Notes under the pieces: model-generated
The model's input: the letters and a program-made list of their open reading frames with translations, nothing else
Told to the model about the DNA's origin: nothing
Database searches by the model: none
Part shown: piece after piece, positions 16,232 through 24,955 of the stretch
How the letters are laid out: the number at the start of each line of letters is the position of its first letter
Position numbering within the stretch: position 1 is the first letter of the stretch
Source of the DNA: CAYFJO01 sp964343305
Lineage (GTDB): Bacteria; Planctomycetota; Planctomycetia; Pirellulales; Pirellulaceae
Direction: 5' to 3'
Assembly: GCA_964343305.1 (NCBI GenBank)
Contig: CAYFJO010000109.1
Location: forward strand, 1-27,177
DNA: 27,177 bases
Program-made: the position numbers and the translations under genes

Positions 16232-16484
16232 GTCTATCTCGGAGCAGGGCGTAATGTTTCTCCAACCAAGTGTAACCGCCGAGTCTTCACCGTCCAATTG
16301 CTTAAGCGCTAGACGTTCGTAGCTGATTGTGTCGTCTGAAAACACACGAAACTGACTCGCAGATGTAATCGTCGCGCTAGGCACGTAGTACAATGATAAT
16401 CCGCAATAAGGCAACTCCGCGAAGCCAGCATCCCAAACTCTAGCCGGTCTGCCGGTTCCTCCTGAATTGCCAAGTTCGTAAGAA

Positions 16485-16556
16485 CCCACGGATGGCAGCG
16501 CGGACCCACGGATACAAAATGAAAATCATCCGTGGGTCCGCGCTGCCATCTGTGGG
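16485..16556. repeat. 29-nt-arm palindromic element
   Basis: Arms at 16485-16513 and 16528-16556 pair over 29 nt with a single difference (a G-U pair in one RNA strand), around a 14-nt A-rich loop. Each arm begins and ends with the same nonamer, CCCACGGAT or its complement (with one change in the right arm), around a GC-rich core GGCAGCGCGGA. This nested design is typical of small dispersed palindromic elements rather than of a terminator. It sits between the upstream side of the beta-helix gene and the truncated PKD gene. The rest of 16220-16691 shows no gene. Confidence 0.85.
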
Positions 16557-16691
16557 CTGGTGGATAAATCTTGCCGGAATTGGTTGTTAAAATGGCGAAC
16601 CTTCGGGACATCACTATCGCGGAGTTGCCTAAATCACTGGATGTGAATCTTCGAAGATCGCAAAACACGGGGCGGCCAGGTTCGAGCGTCG

Positions 16692-17765
16692 ATGCAACCA
16701 CTTGGTCCGGGGGTAACCGGCAAACCAGTAGCTTTCTCATCCAAAGGATCACGATCTGGCACTGGCGGTAAAATGACATGTTATTGGACGTTTGGCGACG
16801 GCGGGTTCGCCATTGGAGCGAATCCGTCGCACGTATTTGCTCAGCCAGGCGTGTACCCAGTAACGCTGCTAGTTGACGACGGCGTCCATCGATCAACGCA
16901 CACGCAACACATCTCGATCAGTGACGATCCGGCAGCCGGAGCGATCCTGTCACTAATTGCCCCGGATGAGCCTTCGTTTCGGTCACGTCCGGCCCAGGCA
17001 ACGAACACTTACGGGCGAGCGGTTGCACTGCTCCCTCATACACTCTCTTTCCATGCTAGGGACTCGCGTCCGATTCCGGCGACAAAGACGATTCGAATCG
17101 AGAATGCTCTCGGTAAAGGACGATTGAATTCGGCGAAAGTACGCATTCACATTGATAACGCCGAGAAGTGGCTTCGAGTCAAGAAGAGCGACGATGGTGG
17201 TCAGCCGATACTCCAAATACAGGTCGATTCATCAGGAAAACAAGCAGGACAATACACCGCGACGGTGGAAGTCCATTGCACGGACGCCGTGAATTCACCT
17301 CAGCCATTCCGAGTCGTGATGAATGTATCCGATGATGTACCGCAAGACCGAGTGATTGTTGACGACCGTGATCCGGATTTCTATGCAACGCCGTCTTTCT
17401 GGGTCGGACACAGTTTTAGCCGATGCAGCAAAGATCGCCGCGGGCACGACGGCTCCTACCTGACCAACGGAAGCCGGACCGAGCCTGGTGAGTTCGCGCG
17501 GTTTACGCCCGATCTAAAGTCGGGGAAGTACACCGTGTCACTCAGCGATTCCACGCCTTTCCAATCGACTACCGAATTTGACGTGCGCGTCCATCATGGA
17601 TCTGGTGATACCACGGTTCGCGTTCGTCCGAAGAATTCTCGACGAATCGGAGTCTTTACTTTTGGAGAAGGCAGCGACGGTTTCGTCGAGATTCGCGCAG
17701 GCAACTCGAAGGGACTCGTCATCGCCGATGCAGTGGTTTTCGAGCCTGAGACACCTGCGCCGTAG
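16692..17765 (+). CDS. Truncated PKD / BACON-like / golvesin-like protein
   Basis: The 357-residue frame contains a PKD-type Ig domain at about 4-78 (YWTFGDGG, HVFAQPGVYPVTLLVDDG). A BACON-like domain follows at about 116-212 (LSFHARDSRPIPATKTIRIEN, then KWLRV and AGQYTATVEV). A golvesin C-terminal-like beta-sandwich follows at about 221-352 (GEFARFTPDLKSGKYTV, then FDVRVHHGSGDTTVRV and GLVIADAVVFEP). These are accessory binding domains found at the end of large secreted enzymes. Here there is no signal peptide and no catalytic domain, and the PKD domain begins almost at the ATG. An in-frame TGA lies about 50 nt upstream. The gene is therefore probably the surviving 3' part of a larger one, perhaps cut by an event that also placed the palindrome at 16485-16556. 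Confidence 0.7.
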   Translation: MQPLGPGVTGKPVAFSSKGSRSGTGGKMTCYWTFGDGGFAIGANPSHVFAQPGVYPVTLLVDDGVHRSTHTQHISISDDPAAGAILSLIAPDEPSFRSRPAQATNTYGRAVALLPHTLSFHARDSRPIPATKTIRIENALGKGRLNSAKVRIHIDNAEKWLRVKKSDDGGQPILQIQVDSSGKQAGQYTATVEVHCTDAVNSPQPFRVVMNVSDDVPQDRVIVDDRDPDFYATPSFWVGHSFSRCSKDRRGHDGSYLTNGSRTEPGEFARFTPDLKSGKYTVSLSDSTPFQSTTEFDVRVHHGSGDTTVRVRPKNSRRIGVFTFGEGSDGFVEIRAGNSKGLVIADAVVFEPETPAP

Positions 17766-17860
17766 TTGCGTTCGCACTTCTGTTCAGGCGCGGATTTGCT
17801 GGACGGCGATACTCCCGCCAGAAAGTATTCATGCAAAACACAATGCCATTGCCGTGCCGC

Positions 17861-18496
17861 TTAATACAGCCGCTCTTTGTACGATTCTTCGATCCGTTGC
17901 CGAAGAGGTTCCACCTCGAGCCCCTCAATCTTCGTCTGATCGACAAGGATTTCGGCGAAGTCAAACGGTGGCGGATCGGAGTGCTCAGCGGACCACTCCC
18001 AAAGCTTGGAGCGAATCAATGCCTTTGCGCATTGAAAAAAGCACTCTTCAACTTCGACGCCTATTCCGACCAACGGCTGCTTTCCCTGCTTTGACATGGA
18101 AGCCAGCACGTCGTCGTCGCGGATCACACAGGCACGTCCATTGACGCGCAGCGTTTCACCCAACCCTGGAGTCATGAACAACAGACCCACTCGGCCGGTC
18201 TGGATGATGTTCCGTAGGCTGTCAACCCGACGATTGCCTTTCCATTCCGGAATAGCCAGCGTGTGGGAATCCAGAACTTTGCCGACGTCCGGCATGTCAC
18301 CGCGGGGAGACACATCGCATCGCCCGTCGCTACCAACCGTGCCCAACAGGAGAAACGGCGACGTGGCAATGAAGGTCTTCATGTGATCATCGAGTTCAGA
18401 GAGTTGTTTCTTTACACCCGACTCACTAGGCGGTCCCAGCAACGCCGTGAGTTCATCAGCGGATGTTACGATTCTTTGAAAACGCTCGATAGTCAC
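17861..18496 (-). CDS. PPOX-class FMN-binding flavoprotein, MSMEG_1061-like
   Basis: The 211-residue protein matches the pattern of the MSMEG_1061-type pyridoxamine-phosphate-oxidase-like family: FLLLGTVGSDGRCDVSPRGD, then KGNRRVDSLRNIIQTGRVGLLF and GLGETLRVNGRA, then a conserved EECFFQCAKALIRSKLW. These small split-barrel proteins bind FMN and probably reduce or oxidise small molecules in the cytoplasm; the substrate is unknown. The start is a GTG with AAGGA about ten bases upstream. It is the last gene of a minus-strand run, 51 nt after the M14 peptidase, but its role with those secreted enzymes is not obvious. Length fits the family. Confidence 0.85.
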   Translation of the reverse strand: MTIERFQRIVTSADELTALLGPPSESGVKKQLSELDDHMKTFIATSPFLLLGTVGSDGRCDVSPRGDMPDVGKVLDSHTLAIPEWKGNRRVDSLRNIIQTGRVGLLFMTPGLGETLRVNGRACVIRDDDVLASMSKQGKQPLVGIGVEVEECFFQCAKALIRSKLWEWSAEHSDPPPFDFAEILVDQTKIEGLEVEPLRQRIEESYKERLY

Positions 18497-18547
18497 AGCT
18501 TGTCATTCCTTCTCAACGGTCAATGCGTCTTAAGAACTGTTACTTGA

Positions 18548-19849
18548 TCAATCGCGAACCGCCGAATCCGCGACTGCATTCTTCTTTTTTTCCGGAGCGG
18601 CCGGCTCCTCCGCCTTGGCGGTTTCATCCGGTGCGCGAAAGTGTGTGTTAACCCAAGCCGCAAGAATCGTTTGGCCGTACTTGCGGCAGCTAGCCGGGTC
18701 CGTCGCCTTTCCAGGCGGCGCGAATGGCATCTCCAACGTCGCCGCCATGATCGTGCCCTCTTTGAATCCGAAGTAGTGTGAATTCATGGGAGTCGGAGTC
18801 TCAGCAGGTCTCAACCAAACATACGGACCAACTGGTGCCCTCTTGGGTAGCCCCTTCTTGATCCAACCCGCGAACTCCGAAACGTTCTGAAAATTGTACT
18901 GCGGGTGTTCCTTTGCCCCGACGAAATACATAACCTGATGGTCTTTCATGACCAGCGTTGGGCAGTGAAAGTCCAAGGCGAAGCGAAAGTTCTTTTCCTT
19001 GTCGAGCTTTTTGATCGCCTGAATTTCGGGATAGATACTCTTTTCGCCGTAGTCACGATTGTGATCGTGTGGTCTGCGATTCTTTCCCTGGTCTCCTTCT
19101 TCAACGCCGTCTTTATCGACGAACGGCACGGCGCAAAGCACATACTTTTTACGAAACCCCTTGGCGGACTCGCTCTCTGACATCGCCTCTTGCAAAAACC
19201 CTTCGAGCACGTAACTGGCAATGGTCTCGGTAGCATGGTGCCTTCCGGTTACAAGCATTTGCATTACGTCCGGCCCAGGCGAACCAATTTGCAACAGGAC
19301 CACCTCGCGACCGTTTCGACTCTTCGTCAGGATGCTCGTCTTGAGGTGCGGATTCGAAGCGCTCTTTTTGAGAAAGTTGTCAAGATCCTGTTGGACGTAG
19401 GGAATCGTCACCGCGAATCGAACTCGCTCGTTCGCCTTTGCAAATGCGTAAAAGAACGAATCGCCATCGACTTGATCGGTGCCCATCCAATTCCAGGTCT
19501 TGCCCAAGTCAGTACTAATCGCCGGTCCTTGAAACCCAATCGCACCGTTCTTAAAGCCGACCACTTTTTCTGGAAAGACAAAAGTCACTTTCCCAGGCTT
19601 CGTCGATGTGGCTTCAAAGCACCAATAGAACCACGGCCTGCCCCCACGCAGATCGGGCTCCACATGCACCGAGCCTTCCGTATTGGAGATAACGCTAACA
19701 TTGCCACCTGGAAAAGCCGTGTTGATGGTGACCGCGCCTTCAGACGCAGTTTCCGCCTGGACGTGTGATGCCGTCGTCGCCATTGCCAGAACGGCTATTA
19801 CCGTCAGAGTCAATCGCCGAACATTACTTCCAGAGTCGATTGTTGTCAT
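18548..19849 (-). CDS. Secreted M14-family zinc carboxypeptidase
   Basis: The 433-residue protein has an N-terminal signal segment (about residues 1-32) and a beta-sandwich domain (about 40-155) like the one preceding the catalytic domain in cytosolic-carboxypeptidase-type M14 proteins. The peptidase domain (about 165-410) shows the zinc ligands H205 and E208 (HATE) and H295 (DFHCP). It has a substrate-binding NRD at 264-266 and the probable catalytic glutamate E373 in ATLEMPF. It should remove C-terminal residues from peptides, or act as an amidase or deacylase, in the periplasm. The last 25 residues are low-complexity and charged (AEEPAAPEKKK). It lies 96 nt downstream of the alpha/beta hydrolase and may share its transcript. 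Confidence 0.87.
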   Translation of the reverse strand: MTTIDSGSNVRRLTLTVIAVLAMATTASHVQAETASEGAVTINTAFPGGNVSVISNTEGSVHVEPDLRGGRPWFYWCFEATSTKPGKVTFVFPEKVVGFKNGAIGFQGPAISTDLGKTWNWMGTDQVDGDSFFYAFAKANERVRFAVTIPYVQQDLDNFLKKSASNPHLKTSILTKSRNGREVVLLQIGSPGPDVMQMLVTGRHHATETIASYVLEGFLQEAMSESESAKGFRKKYVLCAVPFVDKDGVEEGDQGKNRRPHDHNRDYGEKSIYPEIQAIKKLDKEKNFRFALDFHCPTLVMKDHQVMYFVGAKEHPQYNFQNVSEFAGWIKKGLPKRAPVGPYVWLRPAETPTPMNSHYFGFKEGTIMAATLEMPFAPPGKATDPASCRKYGQTILAAWVNTHFRAPDETAKAEEPAAPEKKKNAVADSAVRD

Positions 19850-19945
19850 CAGAAGTTTCAGCGTCTACTCCTTCGTTTACGCTTCCTTTGGTTGTTCAAC
19901 GTTTAATCCCATTGGTCCGACCGCCCGGTGATCTTGCTCGTATGG

Positions 19946-22015
19946 TCAAGTCGCTGTCGAGTTGATTTTGCGAAGCTTCTTTTGTTTGAGCTCGCGATAA
20001 CAATCCGGCAGGTCAAAGTGAGCCAGGGCGTTTGGCGGCAACGATGAAAGTGGCACGTCGTATTCTTCCGACTCGGCAATCATAGCATACGAGGCGATGG
20101 CGTTCTTCAGCGTGACTTGTTTGACTCGATCGGATAACGAAGCGGCAAACGTTGCTGGCAATGTTCCGCGTCCGTTGCCAACCAGGTGAATGTCCGTGTG
20201 TTCGAGGCTGCCCAGCCAATCCAGCACTCGCAGCAAATCGAACGTCTTTTGGCCGAGGTAAGGGCGATCGAGCATCAGGCTGTGAATGGCGTAGAAATAA
20301 TCGTTGCCGTATGCGGTGTGAAAGGAGCCTGGACTGCAAGTATCCGGCTGCGATTCACCGACGCCGCGAACATCGCAAGTGAAGATCGGCGTATCTGGTT
20401 CCGCCTTCGCAAGTTCACGAATCAACGGTTCGTCGCGAAGCTCAGCGTCGCTGGAAAGATCCGAGACGTAGAGCATCGCCCGCTTGCCGCCGCGCGGCGG
20501 TCGTGAGTACCAACGCTCGGCGGTCAGTCGATAGACAATCGCTTGAATGTTCGGTTCCGTTTCCACCGCGTACGCGATTGCGTGCGCTGTTGGATAACCG
20601 CGGCTGCCCAGATATCGCCAGATTCGGTAGTCCGGTTCTTTGTTGGGAAGCGGTGGGAGTCGCAAGACTTTCGTGACTTCGGCCCGCAGTTCCTTGGCGG
20701 TCAAGTTCTTCCGTGAAGCCGTGAGTTGTTTTGATTTGTCGCGCGTGAAATGAAACACCGATCGCGTCCCTTCCAGTTCGACGACCTGGCCGTTCGGCGT
20801 GCACCACAACGTTTCGTCTTTTTCGATTTCAATCTTCGGTTCTGTCTTCACGTTGGAGATCTTGGTGACGCCGTTGAACCAGCGATACATCGCTTCACGA
20901 TTCTCTTGCGAGTAGCCGTGCGTCGTCGGGCCGATGAATTGTCCGATGTTGTTTTCCGCGCCGAGCATTTTGTACAGCCGCTTCAATCGAGCGTAGGCTT
21001 CTTCGTTGCCGCGGACGTCAAAATAGTCGCGTTCTTTCGCCAGAACAATCACCGGCTTGGGAGCCATCGCGGCCAGGAAATCGTCGTGATCCAAGCCGAG
21101 CGCAAGCGCCCGTGGCGGACACTGCTCGGTATCGGCGGGCAGTTCATTTTCCATGTTGCGGCGAAAGGTCGTCACGAAACAACTCGGCGCGGCCATCGTC
21201 CAGCGTGGTTCGACCCCGCACAGCCACGTCGTCATCGTGCCGCCGCCGGAGTTGCCGGTGACACCAACATGCCGCTTGTCCACCTCTTTTCGCGTCAGCA
21301 AATAATCGAGTGCGCGAATGCCGTCCCATGCTCGCCACATGCCGAAAAACTCGCCGACCAGGAACTGTTGATTGCCCGCGTGAAGGTGCTCTCGCACGCC
21401 AACGCCGACTTTCGAGTTCAGATTTTCGTCGGCGTACTGGAGCCGTTCTCCTTGACCGATCGGGTCGTAGATCAGGCAAACGTATCCCAGTTTCGCCAAC
21501 CCCTGAGCAAACGATTGATAAGCTCCCGCCGCCTTGCCATTAGTCGAATGACCGCACGTCCCCACGACGCCCGGCAAGGGATAATCGCGTCCTTTGGGAA
21601 TGTACAGATTGGCGGTGACTGGAAATCCGGGCCGGCTGTCGAAGATCACGTTCTCGATGCGATATTCTTCACGCTCGACAACACTCGTTACACGCGCGTT
21701 CAGCGGAGTGCGTTTTGGCTCCGGACCAAAGCACTGGCGAATCTTCTGCTGCACGGACTTTACATAAGCTTCCGCGTCGGCTTTCGATTTAAGACTATCC
21801 AAGCGGCGCAGTTTTCGTTGCTCAGCTTCACGAACTTGCCGCACGAACGACTCGTGAACCATCCGCGGAAATCGGTTCAGCGGTTCGTAAGCGGCGGCGC
21901 GAAGGTCAGCACACATCCACTGGTGAATCAGAGGCGCGGCGATCGCCTGACCAGCGGCAACGTGAAGAAGTTGGCGACGCGAGTAGCAATGCGTTTGGAG
22001 ATTTCTATTCGACAT
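19946..22015 (-). CDS. Tat-exported two-lobed alpha/beta hydrolase (acetyl-xylan-esterase-like)
   Basis: The 689-residue protein begins with a twin-arginine signal (SRRQLL at about 12-17, then an Ala-rich segment). The first lobe (about 105-385) is an alpha/beta hydrolase of the acetyl xylan esterase / Abhydrolase_7 type. Its nucleophile elbow is GNSGG with S256, an acid candidate lies near D330-D333, and the histidine is H366 (THGYS). The second lobe (about 470-670) keeps the fold pattern, but its elbow reads GNGRG (613-617) with glycine where serine belongs, so it is probably inactive. It likely removes ester groups, such as acetyl, from glycans. The ATG at 22015 was chosen because upstream codons overlap the sialidase gene and lack a signal. 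It starts 37 nt after the sialidase stop. Confidence 0.85.
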   Translation of the reverse strand: MSNRNLQTHCYSRRQLLHVAAGQAIAAPLIHQWMCADLRAAAYEPLNRFPRMVHESFVRQVREAEQRKLRRLDSLKSKADAEAYVKSVQQKIRQCFGPEPKRTPLNARVTSVVEREEYRIENVIFDSRPGFPVTANLYIPKGRDYPLPGVVGTCGHSTNGKAAGAYQSFAQGLAKLGYVCLIYDPIGQGERLQYADENLNSKVGVGVREHLHAGNQQFLVGEFFGMWRAWDGIRALDYLLTRKEVDKRHVGVTGNSGGGTMTTWLCGVEPRWTMAAPSCFVTTFRRNMENELPADTEQCPPRALALGLDHDDFLAAMAPKPVIVLAKERDYFDVRGNEEAYARLKRLYKMLGAENNIGQFIGPTTHGYSQENREAMYRWFNGVTKISNVKTEPKIEIEKDETLWCTPNGQVVELEGTRSVFHFTRDKSKQLTASRKNLTAKELRAEVTKVLRLPPLPNKEPDYRIWRYLGSRGYPTAHAIAYAVETEPNIQAIVYRLTAERWYSRPPRGGKRAMLYVSDLSSDAELRDEPLIRELAKAEPDTPIFTCDVRGVGESQPDTCSPGSFHTAYGNDYFYAIHSLMLDRPYLGQKTFDLLRVLDWLGSLEHTDIHLVGNGRGTLPATFAASLSDRVKQVTLKNAIASYAMIAESEEYDVPLSSLPPNALAHFDLPDCYRELKQKKLRKINSTAT

Positions 22016-22052
22016 TTTTTGAAGGCTCTTGTCGTTTGTTAAGTATTGTCTT

Positions 22053-23168
22053 TCACGGATTGGATTTACCATCAAACACGTCGACGGTGAAACGCGTAAA
22101 ATAGAGTTGATAATTATTGTCTTCCCAGCAGTCGTAAAGACAGCCGATCTCACCATCCGGCAACACCGCCAGGCTGCTGTACTGTCCGTTGCCTGGCCGC
22201 AACCGATACGGTTCTCGCCACGTCGTGCCCTCGTCCAAGCTAAGCCGGACCGATAAATCATGGCGCTTTGGACTGACGGGACAACAGTAGAGCCATTGCG
22301 GTTTTTTTGAGGGCAATCGGAGTAAGCTCGCCTGGCAGTGCGAGTCATAAAGCGATTTGTCGAAGCGTTTGCGACTCCACGTCCTTCCGTTGTCCTTGCT
22401 CGTGATGATGCTACGCTGCAAAGGGCCATCGCTTGAAGTTCGCGCGCTCAAGTAGATCGTACCATCTAGCTTTTGCAGCGCCTGGCACTCGCCGTTCACT
22501 TGGCCAGCGCTGCCACCGAGTTGCCAGGTCTTGCCGTGGTCGTCGCTGAAGATGCAATGGCTGCGCTTCATCATCCCGTCCTTGCCTTCCGCGTGATACG
22601 AAGGAATAAACAGACGTCCGTCGCGAAGTTGAATACCCACGCCAGGACCAGTTCCGTACCATGTCCAATCATCGCGGCGAGTTGTGGCCGAGATGTCTCT
22701 TGGCCTACTCCAAGTTTTCCCGTCATCTTCGCTGTGCGTAACGAACACGAGTGTATGACCACCAGAAATTCCTTTCGTGATGGTACGTTCGCTATGCTCG
22801 CCGGGACTGCGTGTGAAGGCGATCCAAACAAATCCCGTGTCGCGATCGAGCACCGAGCACGGATTGCCCAACGCGTCTTTGCCAGCATCGGCAACAACTT
22901 GAAGCGGCTGCCATGTTCGTCCATTGTCTTTACTTCGTCGAGCTACAAGATCGACATCTCCGCCCAAACCGCCGCCGTCCTTGCGGCCCTCGCAAATGGC
23001 CAACACAGTGCCACGCGCCGAGACGACCAGCGACGGAATACGGTAACGTGGATATCCGTTGTCACCTGAGTGAAACAGTCGCGTATGCTCAAGCTCGCCA
23101 GAAACCACGTCACGAGACGTCATTACCACTATGAATGCGAGAAAACACGATGCAGCGTAACGGCTCAT
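22053..23168 (-). CDS. Secreted exo-sialidase-type protein (GH33-like)
   Basis: This 371-residue six-bladed propeller has a Sec signal peptide (1 to about 24), the YRIP motif with R43, and five Asp boxes at about residues 79-86, 146-153, 208-215, 257-264 and 310-317 (SxDxGxTW). Other sialidase residues can be placed as follows: E227 (GEC), arginines R243 and R302, Y330 (NGQYSSL) and E340. The arginine triad would bind the carboxylate of sialic acid. The loop that usually carries the general acid aspartate reads GRKDGGGLGGD, with L68 at the aligned place; D64 or D71 may replace it. It heads a minus-strand run with an esterase, a peptidase and a flavoprotein, consistent with use of host- or algal-derived glycoproteins. 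The ribosome binding site is weak. Confidence 0.88.
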   Translation of the reverse strand: MSRYAASCFLAFIVVMTSRDVVSGELEHTRLFHSGDNGYPRYRIPSLVVSARGTVLAICEGRKDGGGLGGDVDLVARRSKDNGRTWQPLQVVADAGKDALGNPCSVLDRDTGFVWIAFTRSPGEHSERTITKGISGGHTLVFVTHSEDDGKTWSRPRDISATTRRDDWTWYGTGPGVGIQLRDGRLFIPSYHAEGKDGMMKRSHCIFSDDHGKTWQLGGSAGQVNGECQALQKLDGTIYLSARTSSDGPLQRSIITSKDNGRTWSRKRFDKSLYDSHCQASLLRLPSKKPQWLYCCPVSPKRHDLSVRLSLDEGTTWREPYRLRPGNGQYSSLAVLPDGEIGCLYDCWEDNNYQLYFTRFTVDVFDGKSNP

Positions 23169-23280
23169 GGTGTGCTATCTGGTCCGTGGTTATGAATCAG
23201 GAGTGGATGCTATTATAGTTGCGTTTACTTCTGGCTTGCGACCGTTGGCTCTTAGGTTTTTTCGAAAGGCATGAAACGTC
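23169..23280. promoter_or_regulatory. Divergent intergenic region between the sialidase and propeller glycosidase genes
   Basis: This 112-nt AT-richer stretch separates the start codons of the two divergent genes and must hold both promoters unless they are read through. A TATTAT element (23211-23216) could serve as a -10 box. I see no clear operator palindrome. Confidence 0.4.
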
Positions 23281-24894
23281 ATGGATCGAAGGCAATTTAT
23301 CCAGTCGGCTGGTACGGTGACTGCCGCTAGTTTGGTAACCGCGACCAGCATCACGAATGTGAAGGCGCAGCAAAACGCTTCACCAAAAATCACGTCATCA
23401 AGCACAACGGGAAGTTGGTTCGATCCAACTCGCACGTGGCACTTCTTCGACTTGTGGCATCTTGACCATATTGACAACTTGAAACTACGGCAAGGCCAGG
23501 CCCAATGGCGACCTGAAGCGATTTTTGTCGATCCGCCGATCGGCAATCTCTCCGCCTGGCCGACCGCCTATCGGGACGAAGCAACCGGGAAGTGGCGGAT
23601 GCTTTATTCCGCCGGCTGGAAGCCGTATCAGATGATGATTGCCGAAAGCGACGACGGTGTAGATTGGCGGCCGCTGGCTCAACCCGACATCAAGCCAGTC
23701 GACGGCAAAGTTGCGCCCCATCACATTTTCACTTTGCCCGGTGGAAGTGGTGGCGGAGTTTACCTCGACGCGATCGCGGCCGATGGATTTCCTTTCAAGG
23801 TGTTTGTCCATTGCCAAGGGAAGCCCGCGTACGAGCGAGCCGTCGCCGATCCGAAGCATCGCTGGCACGAACTTGCCAAGCGTGTGGGCGTCAAACGATA
23901 TATCAACGACGAGTTTACGCTTGTCTCGCGAAACGGCATTGATTGGGAACCGCGATTCGACATGTCGTGGTCGCTGCCCGACTGGCATCCGGAACCGCCA
24001 ATCTTTGGTTATTACAACCGATTCACTGGACAACACGTGATGACCGTGCGACCAGGATGGGGAGATCGACGCCAATGTTTGCAGACGACCGTGGATTTCA
24101 AGAACTGGTCCGGCCCGCAACTCCTTTTACAGCCAGACTTTCTTGATGAAGAACTCGTCGAACTCTATGGCATGCCCATCTTTCCCTACGGAGATGGTTA
24201 CGTCGGACTGTTGTGGATCTTCCACTGCGAATCGTCGGAACCGACGCGCGGATTCAATCGTTTCACCGGACCGCTGGACTGCCAACTCGCGCTGAGTCAC
24301 GACGGCATTCGATTCGAACGGGGAACGCGAGAACCACTCATCGCCGTTGGAAAACCTGGCGAAGCGATTGGCGGCGCGATCGAACCATCGTGCCTGGTCG
24401 AGACCGACAAGGAGATCCGCATCTACTCGTCTGCGTCCAAGGTTCACCACGGCAGAAGCCGCGATGCCAAACAACAAGGCGTCAAAGATGTCGCGTCGAT
24501 CACCTTGCACACGTTACGGAAAGACGGCTTGACGTTTCTTGCAACGACGGGCGATCAGGGGCGATTCATCAGCAAGCCGCTTGTGTTACTTTCGCCGAAG
24601 CTAGTCATCAACGCATCCGCACCGCACGGCGCAGTCCGTTTCCAACTGACGGATATGGAAAGCCAGCCAATTGAAGGCTTTACATTCGACGACTCCATTG
24701 CGATGGAAGCGGACGATGCCCTCGACTTCTCGGTTCGCTGGAAGGCCAATCGACTTGACGATGTCATCGGAAAAATCATCCGCTTGGAAATTCGAATGCA
24801 ACACGCTCACCTGTTTGCCATCCGAGGACATTTTCACTTCATTGACGCCCAGGATCGTTCGCTGATCCAGGACAAACAACCAATTTCAACCTAA
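23281..24894 (+). CDS. Tat-exported five-bladed-propeller glycosidase-like protein (GH32/43 superfamily type)
   Basis: The 537-residue protein has a twin-arginine signal (MDRRQFIQ at the N-terminus, cleavage perhaps near residue 30). The body (about 40-430) reads as a five-bladed propeller with repeated WP/DP and SxDGxxW motifs: FVDPPIGNLSAWPTAYRDE, then AESDDGVDW, LVSRNGIDW and LALSHDGIRF. The C-terminal part (about 430-525) resembles the beta-sandwich after GH32-type propellers. Such proteins hydrolyse terminal or internal sugars such as fructosides or arabinosides, or are non-catalytic binders; the exact family and catalytic acids are not certain. It is divergent from the sialidase and convergent with pgk, so it is probably a single-gene unit. 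Confidence 0.75.
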   Translation: MDRRQFIQSAGTVTAASLVTATSITNVKAQQNASPKITSSSTTGSWFDPTRTWHFFDLWHLDHIDNLKLRQGQAQWRPEAIFVDPPIGNLSAWPTAYRDEATGKWRMLYSAGWKPYQMMIAESDDGVDWRPLAQPDIKPVDGKVAPHHIFTLPGGSGGGVYLDAIAADGFPFKVFVHCQGKPAYERAVADPKHRWHELAKRVGVKRYINDEFTLVSRNGIDWEPRFDMSWSLPDWHPEPPIFGYYNRFTGQHVMTVRPGWGDRRQCLQTTVDFKNWSGPQLLLQPDFLDEELVELYGMPIFPYGDGYVGLLWIFHCESSEPTRGFNRFTGPLDCQLALSHDGIRFERGTREPLIAVGKPGEAIGGAIEPSCLVETDKEIRIYSSASKVHHGRSRDAKQQGVKDVASITLHTLRKDGLTFLATTGDQGRFISKPLVLLSPKLVINASAPHGAVRFQLTDMESQPIEGFTFDDSIAMEADDALDFSVRWKANRLDDVIGKIIRLEIRMQHAHLFAIRGHFHFIDAQDRSLIQDKQPIST

Positions 24895-24955
24895 GAGTGA
24901 CTGATTGTGCGACATTCTTTTCGACTCACACTCGTTTGATTCGTTTTGGTCTTTC

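Noticed and set aside
16309..16896. 195-codon minus-strand open frame
   Set aside because: It crosses the palindromic element and the start of the PKD gene, has no motif, and has an Arg/Cys-rich composition.
20750..22042. 430-codon plus-strand open frame
   Set aside because: It lies entirely opposite the alpha/beta hydrolase gene, whose catalytic motifs are clear. Its sequence is rich in Arg and His and shows no domain, as expected for an antisense shadow.
22016..22429. N-terminal extension of the alpha/beta hydrolase to 22429
   Set aside because: These codons overlap the sialidase gene in another frame and would bury the twin-arginine signal inside the protein.
24895..24955. Possible terminator between the propeller gene and pgk
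   Set aside because: Only a weak, broken complementarity is visible, with no stable stem.
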